A stretch of DNA of 64,000 bases from Bacillota bacterium. Lineage in GTDB: Bacteria > Bacillota_I > Bacilli_A > RFN20 > CAG-288. Positions within the stretch are counted from its first letter, which is position 1. Each line of letters starts with the position of its first letter. This document shows, one piece after another, positions 34,295 to 43,812 of the stretch. The translations under genes were made by a program, and so were the position numbers. Location of the stretch: positions 129,130-193,129 of the forward strand of contig JAEWSJ010000012.1 of assembly GCA_023398335.1 (NCBI GenBank), given 5' to 3'. Under the pieces are notes generated by a model. It had not been told where the DNA came from. It saw only the letters and a program-made list of their open reading frames with translations, and ran no database searches.

Positions 34295-35863
34295 ATGGAA
34301 AAAAAGATGAATAAAGGCCTCGGAAGATTCTATCGTGGAGACAGAAGAGCATTCACTGCTCGTGAATGGAAAGGCTTCAAAGACACGATGTATGACTATT
34401 TCCGTTGGCTAAAACTTTATGGCTTTATGGCTGTAAAACTTGGTGTTCACCCAATCCTTATGATTAAAGCCCTACTTCGTTATCGTTGGATGGCTTCTTA
34501 CCTTACTGCGGCTAACATGGTTGACCGTCATACATTAGGTTTAAGAGGAAAAGAACTTCGTTATACTCACGAACAATTCTTCTCCTTAATGTATTATTCA
34601 GTTTTAAGAATTAAAGATATTATTGTTAGAGATAAAAACTTAAGACCAAGAAGTAAGAGAGCTGCTAAACTTCGTGAAAAAACCTTGATGTTTGATGAAA
34701 TGACTCCATCAATTATCATGGCAGGTTTTCCAAAAGTTAAATGGTTAGATATCGCAATGTTCACTATCGGTGAACCTGGTGAAGTTGACCAAAACGCTAA
34801 TGTTTTCTATATCGATGCCATTGAACACTTTGGTATGGCTAGTGATGTATGTCCTTTACCAGAAGCTGAAGTTGGTTGTGCGGTTGTTGATGATTATCCA
34901 ATTGTTGGTAAAGCTTATATTACAAGTTCCATGCCATGTGATGGCTCGATTGGTCAAACCAGTTTCTTAACCAGATTCATGGAAAAACGTGGAATTAATA
35001 TTTTCCAAATTATTCCACCACAACGTTTTAATGAAGAAGAAGTTCAAGATTTTGCTGTTAAGAACTTAGAGCACTGTATTGAATTCATTGAAAAAGAGTT
35101 TAATACTAAGTGGGATTGGGATGCTTTCTGGAAGGGTGCAGAAATGTACAATACTTCCACAAAGATGATGATTAATAAGTGGGATATTAATACCACTCCA
35201 TATCCACAAGTATGTGGTGCAGCTTTAGCACTTCAACGTGAATATGAATATCAAGAAGTCGCTTGTTTAGACCCATATTTTATTAAGACTGATATCAAAG
35301 TCGATAAGATGATGCAAAAAGGTTATCTTGAAGATAAGAAGAACGATTCCAATAAACCAAAGTATCGTGCAATTGTTTGGGCTTGTCCCGCTCACTACTA
35401 CACCAACTTCACATATTGGACTCAACATTGTTGGGGCGTAAAATGCGTCGTCGATATGGAGTGCATGTTGTCTCACCACTTTTTCCATATTGGTGATAAG
35501 AAACAAGCTATGATTGACATGGCTAAGAGTTATGAAAGAATGATGATGCGTTCACATACTAATGGTGGATATATCAATTCCTTAGATGAATGCTGGAAGA
35601 TGTGCGAAAAGTTTAAAGCTGATATTGTTATTATGTATGACCACGTTTCATGTAAGAATGTAGCTGGGTTGCATGGCTTATATGAAGAACAAGCCAGAAA
35701 AAGAGGAATTCATCTAGTTTGGGTTTCACACGACTTAATGGATCCGAGAACAGTATCAAGAAAAGCCATGCGTGCTTCATTTAATCAATATATGCAAAAT
35801 ATCTTCCACGCTAAGCCATTAGACCCAAGTCTATTAGACTATGAAGATGCGTTAACTTGGTAA
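34295..35863 (+). CDS. 2-hydroxyacyl-CoA dehydratase family subunit (HgdA/FldC-like)
   Basis: The 522-residue protein is longer than typical alpha subunits (about 430-480). Conserved-looking cysteines lie in SSMPCDGSIG, WACPAHYY, MECMLSHH and YDHVSCKNVAG. The first 100 residues are basic and helical and could be a family-specific extension. It follows the beta-like subunit by 2 bases, and the activator start is 23 bases after its stop. It should be the partner subunit of the dehydratase-like complex. Whether the complex is a true dehydratase or another double-cubane or activated Fe-S reductase cannot be told from sequence. Confidence 0.83.
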   Translation: MEKKMNKGLGRFYRGDRRAFTAREWKGFKDTMYDYFRWLKLYGFMAVKLGVHPILMIKALLRYRWMASYLTAANMVDRHTLGLRGKELRYTHEQFFSLMYYSVLRIKDIIVRDKNLRPRSKRAAKLREKTLMFDEMTPSIIMAGFPKVKWLDIAMFTIGEPGEVDQNANVFYIDAIEHFGMASDVCPLPEAEVGCAVVDDYPIVGKAYITSSMPCDGSIGQTSFLTRFMEKRGINIFQIIPPQRFNEEEVQDFAVKNLEHCIEFIEKEFNTKWDWDAFWKGAEMYNTSTKMMINKWDINTTPYPQVCGAALALQREYEYQEVACLDPYFIKTDIKVDKMMQKGYLEDKKNDSNKPKYRAIVWACPAHYYTNFTYWTQHCWGVKCVVDMECMLSHHFFHIGDKKQAMIDMAKSYERMMMRSHTNGGYINSLDECWKMCEKFKADIVIMYDHVSCKNVAGLHGLYEEQARKRGIHLVWVSHDLMDPRTVSRKAMRASFNQYMQNIFHAKPLDPSLLDYEDALTW

Positions 35864-35886
35864 GAAAGAAAAAGGAGAATATAAAA

Positions 35887-36678
35887 ATGAAATACTTTTG
35901 TGGATGTGACGTTGGTTCAACATATACCAAATGTGTAATTCTTAATGAAGATGGTAAGATTGTTGCACATGAGACTATTCCAAGTGATATTAATAGTGAG
36001 GTTAGTGCACATGAAGTTTTAGAAAAAATTATCAAACAAGTTCCTGAGTTAAAAACAATTAAAGATATTACTTATCTTATTGGTACAGGATATGGAAGAA
36101 ATAAAGTTCCTCAAGCGGTAGAAAATATCTCTGAAATTTCTTGTCACGCGATGGGTGTTCATGTAACTAACCCAGAAGTTAAAGCTATCATCGATATTGG
36201 TGGACAAGATGTTAAAGGTATCGCAATTGACTCTGATGGAACTGTTAAAGAATTCGCAATGAATGATAAGTGTGCAGCTGGTACTGGACGTTTCTTTGAA
36301 ACTATGGCCCGTGCATTTAAATTATCCTTAGATGAATTCTCAGACCTTTCTTTGAAGGCTAAAAACGTTATACCTATTACTGCTCAATGTACAGTTTTTG
36401 CTGAATCCGAAGTTATTACTTTAGTCGGTGAAGGAAAACCACGTGAAGAAATTGCTGCTGGTATTGAACAAGCTGTTGCTAAACGTTGCTTCATTATGGC
36501 TAAAAAAGCCGGCGCAACAGATCAAATTGCTTTAACTGGTGGCTGCGCAAAGAACCACGGTTTAAAGCAAGCAATTGAAAATGTTTTACGTATTAAGGTT
36601 ATTGATCTTAATACTGATCCTCAATTAATGGGTGCTTTAGGTGCGGCGGAATTTGCTCGTCAGAAAGGACTCGAATAA
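35887..36678 (+). CDS. Acyl-CoA dehydratase activase (HgdC/BadF/BadG family)
   Basis: The protein has 263 residues from ATG 35887; an upstream in-frame start overlapping the previous gene lacks the AAGGAGA site that precedes this one. CDVGSTYTKCVI and DIGGQDVKG are the ASKHA phosphate motifs. DKCAAGTGRFFE and ITAQCTVFAESEV contain the two cysteines that bridge one [4Fe-4S] cluster between two monomers. The protein hydrolyses ATP to push an electron onto the dehydratase ('archerase' mechanism). Length is normal for HgdC (about 260). It is an intact, central member of the operon. Confidence 0.93.
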   Translation: MKYFCGCDVGSTYTKCVILNEDGKIVAHETIPSDINSEVSAHEVLEKIIKQVPELKTIKDITYLIGTGYGRNKVPQAVENISEISCHAMGVHVTNPEVKAIIDIGGQDVKGIAIDSDGTVKEFAMNDKCAAGTGRFFETMARAFKLSLDEFSDLSLKAKNVIPITAQCTVFAESEVITLVGEGKPREEIAAGIEQAVAKRCFIMAKKAGATDQIALTGGCAKNHGLKQAIENVLRIKVIDLNTDPQLMGALGAAEFARQKGLE

Positions 36679-36680
36679 TT

Positions 36681-36848
36681 ATGGCTTGGTACTGGATACT
36701 TTTAATAGTTCTTGGTTCATTAGTTGTTCTTTTCTTTGTAGGAACATTTCTTCTTTATATTACTAACGGAGATATGAAGTTGGTTGAAAAAATTTATAAC
36801 GCACTTATCAAACATCATGACAAGCGTCATAACAAAGAGGAAATTTAG
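36681..36848 (+). CDS. 55-residue single-span membrane protein in the redox operon
   Basis: ATG 36681 opens MAWYWILLIVLGSLVVLFF, one hydrophobic helix with aromatic residues at its start. A short amphipathic, His- and Lys-rich tail (KHHDKRHNKEEI) follows. It begins 2 bases after the activator stop, and its TAG shares its last base with the GTG of the next gene. This fits a genuine co-translated microprotein. The tail could bind metal or anchor a soluble redox complex to the membrane; neither is shown. Confidence 0.7.
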   Translation: MAWYWILLIVLGSLVVLFFVGTFLLYITNGDMKLVEKIYNALIKHHDKRHNKEEI

Positions 36849-37570
36849 TGAAAGCGTTCGATGATTTAATTGCTTTAACTGATAAGGTTTTGTCTTCTTA
36901 CGAAGGTAAATCTTTCTCATATAACGAACATTTTTTTCCACTTCTTAGTGATCCAAACGAACTTATTCTTCAAAAAGAACAAGCCTATGAATTAGGAGCG
37001 GGATCTTATGACAGTTTTTCTTTCATGGCTGTAACGCAGTCTGAGGAACTAGTTAAGAAAGATGAAGTTGTTCTTTATGGACCTGATATCAGTGAAATTA
37101 AGAACGATACTTCTTATGGAAGAATTGTCTTTCTTCTTGTCGATGATGTGGAATCTTCAGGACCGGATGCTTTTTATGAAATATTGAAAGATATTGAGAT
37201 AAGTAAGTATAATTTAGGTGTTAAAGGATTTATGCTTCGCGCCAGTGCCCTTACAAATCGCGAACAAATACGTGTAAGTAAGGAAGCGGTAAAAAATAAA
37301 TTAAGCTTTGAACAAGTCGGTAATCTTATGATTAATGAATTGCATAAGAATCCTCATGTTATCAAAGCCAAGATAATTTTTATTTCTTTACCAGAAGGAC
37401 CATATAACGAATTAGATAATATTGCAGAAAAGTCTGAAAAAAGATCCGAAGCTTATAATCACATGTTAAAAGATTCTGTGATGAATTGCCGACATTGTGA
37501 ATGGAAACCTGTTTGTGCTGAAATTGGTGAGATGAAAGAATTCCATAAGAAAATGGTTGGAAAAAAATAA
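36848..37570 (+). CDS. Acetyl-CoA-synthase-like (ACS/CODH beta-type) domain protein
   Basis: The 240-residue protein starts with GTG, overlapping the small membrane gene by one base. The segment SALTNREQIRVSKEAVKNKL followed by FEQVGNLMINELHKNPHVIKA resembles the RISKxAxxKGF...HIG...KFH region of acetyl-CoA synthase/CO dehydrogenase beta subunits. The rest of that large enzyme is absent. The C-terminus has CRHCEWKPVC, a possible metal or Fe-S site. Together with the CooC-like ATPase it hints at a nickel- or cluster-dependent function in this operon. The remote homology is by eye and needs a profile search. Confidence 0.6.
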   Translation: MKAFDDLIALTDKVLSSYEGKSFSYNEHFFPLLSDPNELILQKEQAYELGAGSYDSFSFMAVTQSEELVKKDEVVLYGPDISEIKNDTSYGRIVFLLVDDVESSGPDAFYEILKDIEISKYNLGVKGFMLRASALTNREQIRVSKEAVKNKLSFEQVGNLMINELHKNPHVIKAKIIFISLPEGPYNELDNIAEKSEKRSEAYNHMLKDSVMNCRHCEWKPVCAEIGEMKEFHKKMVGKK

Positions 37571-37604
37571 TTTGTTAAGTATATCTTAGAAAGGATAGAA
37601 AAGA

Positions 37605-39653
37605 ATGGAAAATAAATATGAAGCTTTGTTTACCCCATTTAAAATTGGCAATGTCGAAATAAAAAATCGTATTGTTATGTTGCCAATGGGAGGAACATGT
37701 ATCTTTGGTTTTAGTGAACCAAATCACTTTGACAAAGAAGCCGCTAAACTTCTTTTAGAAGTAGCACAAAATGACTGTGGTCTTATCTTCCCAGGAATTG
37801 CACCAGTGCACGATATGGTTGGACCAAAATGGCTTTACCAAGGAAAAGGCAAGTTTAGAGAATTGAAAAAATTTATGGATGAAATCCATAAGACTGGCGC
37901 TAAAATGTTCGTTCAGTTAACCGCTGGATTTGGTAGATCATTTGCCGTTAGTCAACCGATTGAAGCTATCGGTAGTAATCCAATAATTAGATATTTAGCT
38001 AAGCCTATATTAAACGTTGATAATTTAACTGCCGCTCCATCCGCTTCACCAAACAGGTGGAGTGATAAGATTCCGAGTAAAGAAATTACCATTAAAAGAA
38101 TACATAAATTAGTTGATGCGTTTGCTCGTGTTGCTAAATTATGTCAAGAAGCTGGAGTCGATGGCGTCGAAGTTCACGCAGTCCACGAAGGTTATTTAAT
38201 CGATCAATTTACGATGAAATATACCAATCATCGTACTGATGAATATGGTGGTTCATTTGAAAATCGTTACCGTTTCCCAGTTGAAATTGTTCAAGCTATT
38301 AAAAAGACTTGTGGTAAAGATTATCCTGTTTCCTTACGTTACTCAGTAGTAAGTAAGACAAAGGGTTACCGTGAAGGCGCTTTACCAGGTGAATCATATG
38401 TTGAAGGTGGTAGAGATTTAGAGGAAGGTATTAAAGCCGCTAAATATCTCCAAGATGCTGGATATGATATGTTAAGTTGCGATAACGGAACATATGACAG
38501 CTGGTACTGGAACCATCCACCGATGTACATGCCACAAAATTGTAACTATTTTGAAGCAGAAGAAGTTAAAAAGAATGTTAGTATTCCAGTTATAGTTGGT
38601 GGAAGAAATGAACCAGAGTATGGTGCTAACGCCATCAAAGAAGGTCGTGTTGATGCTATGGGTGTTGGGCGTCAATTTTTAGCAGATCCAGCCTGGGTTC
38701 ATAAACTTATAAATGAAAAAGAAGATGAAATTAGACCGTGTATTTGTTGTCATAGTGGTTGCTTTAATCTATGCCACTATAAAGGGGTTGGAAACGATCA
38801 AACTTTGACTGATACTAAGGGAATGTGTCATTGTGCGGTAAATCCTTCTTCTATGAATAGCAAGAAGTATCATATTGCTCAAACTAAGAAACCAAAAACT
38901 GTCGCAGTTATTGGTGGTGGTATTGCTGGTATGGAAGCCTGTCGTATCTTAGCTCTTAGAGGTCATAAACCAACCTTATATGAAAAGAGTTCCGTCTTAG
39001 GTGGTGTCTTTATTCCAGCTTCTAGTTTCTCATTCAAAGAAAAAGATCGTGCTCTTATCGCCTGGTATAAGAAACAATTAGTTGATTTAAATATTCCAGT
39101 AAAATTAAATACTGAAATAAAAGATATTTCTTCCTTAAAAGAAGATAAGGTTATCGTTGCGACAGGTGCTAAGGCTCGTGTTATTAGAGTTCCAGGCTAT
39201 GAAAAAGCTCTTTCCGCAGTTGATTATCTAAATGGTAAGGAAGTTGGTGAAACCGTTCTTATTGTTGGTGGTTCTTTAACTGGATGTGAAATTGCTTATG
39301 ATTTAGCATTAAAAGGCAAGAAACCTATCATTGTTGAAATGAAAGATGATCTTATTTCTGTTCATGGTGTCTGTTTAGCTAACTCTAGTTACTTACGTGA
39401 TTACTTCGCCTTACATCAAACACCTGTTTATCTTGAAAGTAAGATTAAAGCTATCAAAGATAAAGAAGCGGTTATCGTCGGTAAAGAAGGCAAGGAAATT
39501 AATCTTAAATGCGATAATGTAATTATGTGTGTTGGTTATGTTTCTGCGCCTCTTGAAGATAAGAAAGCTTACTTAATCGGAGATTGTGAAAAAGTTGGTA
39601 ATGTCATGAGCGCTGTTTGGAGTGCTTGGGACGTTGCTATGAAAATAAGATAA
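37605..39653 (+). CDS. Old Yellow Enzyme family NAD(P)H:flavin oxidoreductase (2-enoate/dienoyl-CoA reductase type)
   Basis: The 682-residue protein has an N-terminal TIM barrel for FMN (about 1-370) with HAVHEGYLIDQF and GGSFENRYRFPVEI. The Fe-S motif CICCHSGC is followed by further Cys. A C-terminal FAD/NADH domain has VAVIGGGIAGMEACRI and LIVGGSLTGCEIAYDLA. Homologues reduce C=C bonds of enoates, dienoyl-CoAs or bile-acid intermediates using FMN, FAD and [4Fe-4S]. As the last gene of the operon, 34 bases after the ACS-like gene, it could reduce the enoyl product made by the dehydratase-like complex. GAAAGGA precedes the ATG. Confidence 0.9.
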   Translation: MENKYEALFTPFKIGNVEIKNRIVMLPMGGTCIFGFSEPNHFDKEAAKLLLEVAQNDCGLIFPGIAPVHDMVGPKWLYQGKGKFRELKKFMDEIHKTGAKMFVQLTAGFGRSFAVSQPIEAIGSNPIIRYLAKPILNVDNLTAAPSASPNRWSDKIPSKEITIKRIHKLVDAFARVAKLCQEAGVDGVEVHAVHEGYLIDQFTMKYTNHRTDEYGGSFENRYRFPVEIVQAIKKTCGKDYPVSLRYSVVSKTKGYREGALPGESYVEGGRDLEEGIKAAKYLQDAGYDMLSCDNGTYDSWYWNHPPMYMPQNCNYFEAEEVKKNVSIPVIVGGRNEPEYGANAIKEGRVDAMGVGRQFLADPAWVHKLINEKEDEIRPCICCHSGCFNLCHYKGVGNDQTLTDTKGMCHCAVNPSSMNSKKYHIAQTKKPKTVAVIGGGIAGMEACRILALRGHKPTLYEKSSVLGGVFIPASSFSFKEKDRALIAWYKKQLVDLNIPVKLNTEIKDISSLKEDKVIVATGAKARVIRVPGYEKALSAVDYLNGKEVGETVLIVGGSLTGCEIAYDLALKGKKPIIVEMKDDLISVHGVCLANSSYLRDYFALHQTPVYLESKIKAIKDKEAVIVGKEGKEINLKCDNVIMCVGYVSAPLEDKKAYLIGDCEKVGNVMSAVWSAWDVAMKIR

Positions 39654-39660
39654 AAAAATA

Positions 39661-39695
39661 ATCCTACGAACTAAGAAAATGTTCATAGGATTTTT
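39661..39695. terminator. Bidirectional terminator between the redox operon and the convergent lipase-like pseudogene
   Basis: ATCCTACGAAC (39661-39671) pairs with GTTCATAGGAT (39681-39691) with one mismatch. T5 follows on the plus strand and an A7 run precedes it, which serves the minus strand. Confidence 0.75.
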
Positions 39696-39711
39696 CAATG
39701 CTTTTTCTTAT

Positions 39712-41603
39712 TTATTCGAAGGAGACTTTGACATTTCCATCTAACTGAGTAGTACTTAAGGCTGTAGTAATTGAAGAAAGAATACTATCGAATCTTATTT
39801 TATTTGGTTCGTAGACTTCAAGTGAAGAAGTAGTTTCACTTCCACAGATGATTTCATAATTATTTACATATGGAAAATAAGCAACAAATTTCCCATGATC
39901 TATCCCATATGTACAAGAAGAATTAACATCAACGAGATTACCGTTATCAAGTCTAGCAATTACTTCGCCGTTTCTTTTAACTATAAAGGAAGAATTTATA
40001 TCGGAACTGGAGAAACGATAGTATTTACCGCTCATATCCGAGGTAATCGGATTCGAGTTGTAATTTGGATCTCTTGCTTGTAAATGCGCTAAAGATAATT
40101 CTGGAAAGTGCGAAGAAGCAACAGCGCTGATATTAGAAGTACTGATGAAAGAAATAATTATACTTGGATTATATAAGAACATTTCTACTATCGCATTTAA
40201 TAGATTGCTTAAATCTTTTAATAAGACGGAGATATCGATAGATATATTCGAATCATCCAAGATACGTTTAATTAATGGAACAAGATCGGAAGCGAAGTAT
40301 TTTGGGTTGTGAAGTAAGTCATCCATAAGGACTTCTATCTCATCTCCAGATAAGATTTCCTTCACAAGATTGATCGCATATTCTGTCATCGATCCACCCG
40401 GAGCACCGTTTTTATAAAGAAGAGTAAAGACATCGCGTAGTCCCGCTTGATAGTTCTCGGCGTATAAGTCTCGTGAGCAGACACCTTTCGCCGCTAAAGC
40501 GTAGACAGCTTCTTCTAAGAATAGACCTTGTCTCCAGTTAATATGGTAAGTATCATCTCCAAAAAGATCTTTATTATCCTCTAGCGAGATGCTGCGATAA
40601 GCGAAATTATCAATAAGATATTCACCACCAAGCGCCCCGTAGTTTTCTATTTTGAATAATAATCTTTGACTACTTCGATATTCTTCTTATACGAAGGATC
40701 GATTAAAGAATCGGTTACAAAGATATCGTTTCCGAATCTAGTAAAATCATAGACATTCATCGCTACTTTAGGAACAGCATCATTCATATTTATAACATTG
40801 AAGATATTCGAATAATTATCACCCTTGACCTCAACGTTTTCTTGTAAAGGATCATAACACGCCCCTTGTGGAGCCTCAAAATAATATGAATACAAATCTT
40901 CCTTAGCAAAATGAACATTATTACCTAAGATATGTGTTTCTTCAACCAGTGACTTATCAATAAGTCCGCTCGCGATATTAGCGGTCGCACCAGCGCGCGA
41001 ATAACCGGTAATCCATAGTTTTATCTTTCCGGTAATATTTTGAGTAGTAATGTATGATTTAAGTCCGTCAATTAACTTGTATGCAGCGGAAGAGAAACCT
41101 TCGTGATAATAGGTCTCGCTAAATTTACCTAAGGTAAAATTAGACGCCCACTCTGCTCAGTAGTTTTCTCCACTAATTCCGACAGCTATCATCGTGCTGT
41201 CTTCAATTTGCTTTTTAGCATACAGCAAACCGATGGTATCGGTTTCTGGTTACTTTAAGTAATCTTCATTTACTTCTAAGTTGGTGTAACCAAAAGAAGT
41301 AAGTAAAGCATCAGCGTTTTGATAACGATGAGTATAGGTTGTTTTATGTGTATATGCATTAGTAGCAAAAGATGCCATAGCAAAGCAAATGGAAGTTGTT
41401 GCTAAAGACGGATTATACGTAGTTGATGGAGCGGAAAAGTAATCATCGGTATAATAAGTATATGAAGTGTAGTCCCTAGTCATGGAAGAGGAAGAACAAT
41501 AAGAGAAGTTATATTTTGGAATATTTGTCCCTGAATCGTATGAAAAAAGAGTGAATAATAGCAGCATTGGAGACAAGTTACGTAAAAGATTAATGCGTTT
41601 CAT
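39712..41603 (-). pseudogene. Decayed lipase-like (alpha/beta hydrolase) lipoprotein gene
   Basis: Joined reading gives about 630 residues. An N-terminal hydrophobic signal ends in LFSYDSG, where a lipoprotein would have Cys (LFSC). Segments DTIGLLYAKKQI, EWASNFTLG and WITGYSRAGATANIASG fit a class 3 lipase-like hydrolase; GYSRA holds the nucleophile Ser. Lesions: TAA at 41250-41252, TGA at 41157-41159 within ENY*AEW, and a -1 shift near 40647 where an A4 run needs a fifth A. The total length (1892 bases) agrees with one missing base. Loss of the lipid Cys together with three frame lesions suggests long-standing inactivation. The C-terminal half looks like repeats of a helical/beta domain I do not recognise. 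Confidence 0.78.
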
Positions 41604-41646
41604 GATGTGCTTATTATATAATAAACATATTAGAAAAGAAATAATT

Positions 41647-43727
41647 ATGGAATACTTAATGGAAGATAAATTAACAAGTTATAATTTGTATCTTTATAAT
41701 CTTAGAATAAGCAAAAATATGAAACGAAGAGAATTCGCTAAGTATTTATCTATAAATTTTTTAATCTATTCGCTTATTGAAAATGGTTATATCAAACCAA
41801 CGAAGAAGCAAGTAGCGAAGATTTCAAAAGCTTTAAATATCGATTTTTCAAAATATATGGAAGGAGATTACTCCTATCCTTTTCCACTAGAAGGTAAAAT
41901 GAATTCTCGAATTACTACATGGGCCTATTCGATGTGTGGTAATTTAATTGTTCGGATTACTTTAATTATTCTAACCTTAGGATTTGTTGGAGTCTTAGGA
42001 GCGGGATTATATTACAGTGCGGAGTATTACAACCACTCGAGTAATTGCTACTCGGAGAAATACTTGGAGTTTTATAAGGAAGTTCAAGATAAAGGCTTAA
42101 AATCAATCACGATAAACAGCGAACTTATTCGTCCAGAAATATTCTATGTTGCAGAGGATGGTGATGTTTTTTATTTGATTAAAGGTTCATATGATACCAC
42201 CGATGTATCCTTGATGTCAGCCTCAGCAACTTATCATACGTCTTCTTATCGTGTGTCATACATATATAGTCTTTCAACCTCGCCTTTATCATTAAGTGTT
42301 ACTTATGTTTCTTATGACGCTGGCTTTAGAGTTAATTATTCTTTTAATGAAGTCGAAGAAGATAAATACGAATTAAATTATTACTATATTAATAAAAATA
42401 TGGCGGATGAAAGTCCGAAAGATAAAACGAGAAAAGAAACGATAGTTGATCCGATTATCAACTCGACTTTACCTGTTCTAAATAAAAACTTCACCAAACT
42501 TATTAAGGATTCAGTTAATCTCGATTACAATTTCTATACCGAATTTGCAGCTGACTTTTACGCTGGGTATAAAATTTTAAATACGTACGATAATTACGCC
42601 TCGTTATTTATTATATTAGGTGCGGTTGGCGCAGCAACTTTCTTATTTGCCACTATATATTGCTTTATATATGGAACTAATAAGGATTCCGTTCCATTTT
42701 ACAATATTAAGTATGACCAACAATGTGTGGGTAAAGGACGAACTGCTAAAAAAGATTTCTTCTTCTCACCATTTATACCAGAGACGATCTTTGAACTTGC
42801 TGGTATTGCTTTAGTATTTTTCGGTTCGTTAAGATTAATTTATTATTTCCTTATTTTCATTGGAGCCTTAACTATCTCGGGGGCGGAATTTACTGAGATT
42901 CCTTCTTCGTTCTTCTATTTCTTTATGATAGGTATGTTCCTTCTTTACTTTATCGATTTTGATGTTTTCTTAGATGGTAAGAGATTATTTAGAAACATCT
43001 TCATGTATTTAATTATGTTCTTCTGCGTTTACGCTTTTTAGGTAGTACTTATTAATACTTTGATTGAAACTAAAATGTTAATTGTGGAGCAGATAGCAAA
43101 TAGGGTGACGTTGCCGAATAACTTTGGAACGATTTTCTGCTATTTCGTGATGATGCTGACGTTGTTTTATACGCCAAAACGAGTTAACACTAAAGTTAAA
43201 GTAATATGTTATCGGTTGCTAACTATTATTCCAGTGACATTGATTATTACAAATACTTTGATTTTCCATTATGCTATTTCGACTTGGGGTTGGAAATTAC
43301 CAACTTACGTTCTTTATTTATTCGCTAGTGAAAAGACACAAATATCCTTGCTATGTGTTATTTATTTGTTAGGCTTATTTGTGTTAAAGACCTTTTACGA
43401 AGTAAAGTATGGAAAAGAAAAAGCGAAGATACTTATTAACGGTAATAAATTTACTTTATATAAAAATACTTTGGCAGCAGTGACTGTTTTGTCTATCGGC
43501 TTATTAGAAATGGGTTTACAGTACAATAGAAGTGCAAACAAACTAGGAATAGGATTATATCCATATATAACTCTTTTGTCACCGTTCTTATTGTCTATCA
43601 ACCTCATAAAGGAAAGAGAAGTTTCGCTCTTGATATGACCACTACTGGATTGTACTTCTTAGCTTTTGCTGGTGGATATATCATTATTCTTGCTCCAATT
43701 ATCATTATGTTTTTACTAGGTTTGTAA
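41647..43727 (+). pseudogene. XRE helix-turn-helix membrane protein, apparently split
   Basis: From ATG 41647 the protein begins with an XRE-type helix-turn-helix (NLRISKNMKRREFAKYLS). A membrane helix lies at about 95-120, followed by an extracytoplasmic Ser/Tyr-rich domain and several membrane segments. The frame stops with TAG at 43039-43041 in the middle of a hydrophobic stretch and stays open beyond as VVLINTLIETKMLIVEQI. Five or so further membrane segments follow, up to a TGA at 43636-43638. A neighbouring frame then continues as KRSFALDMTTTGLYFLAFAGG to 43727. The simplest reading is one long gene broken by a nonsense codon and a -1 shift. Alternatively there are two or three real membrane-protein genes in tandem. 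Function unknown. Confidence 0.5.
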
Positions 43728-43812
43728 TTTTAATAAAGACAAATTCTTATTGTTTTTGACAAGAAATAATTTCTTAATAGAACTAAACTAATTGTGTAAG
43801 GAAGGAAAGTAA

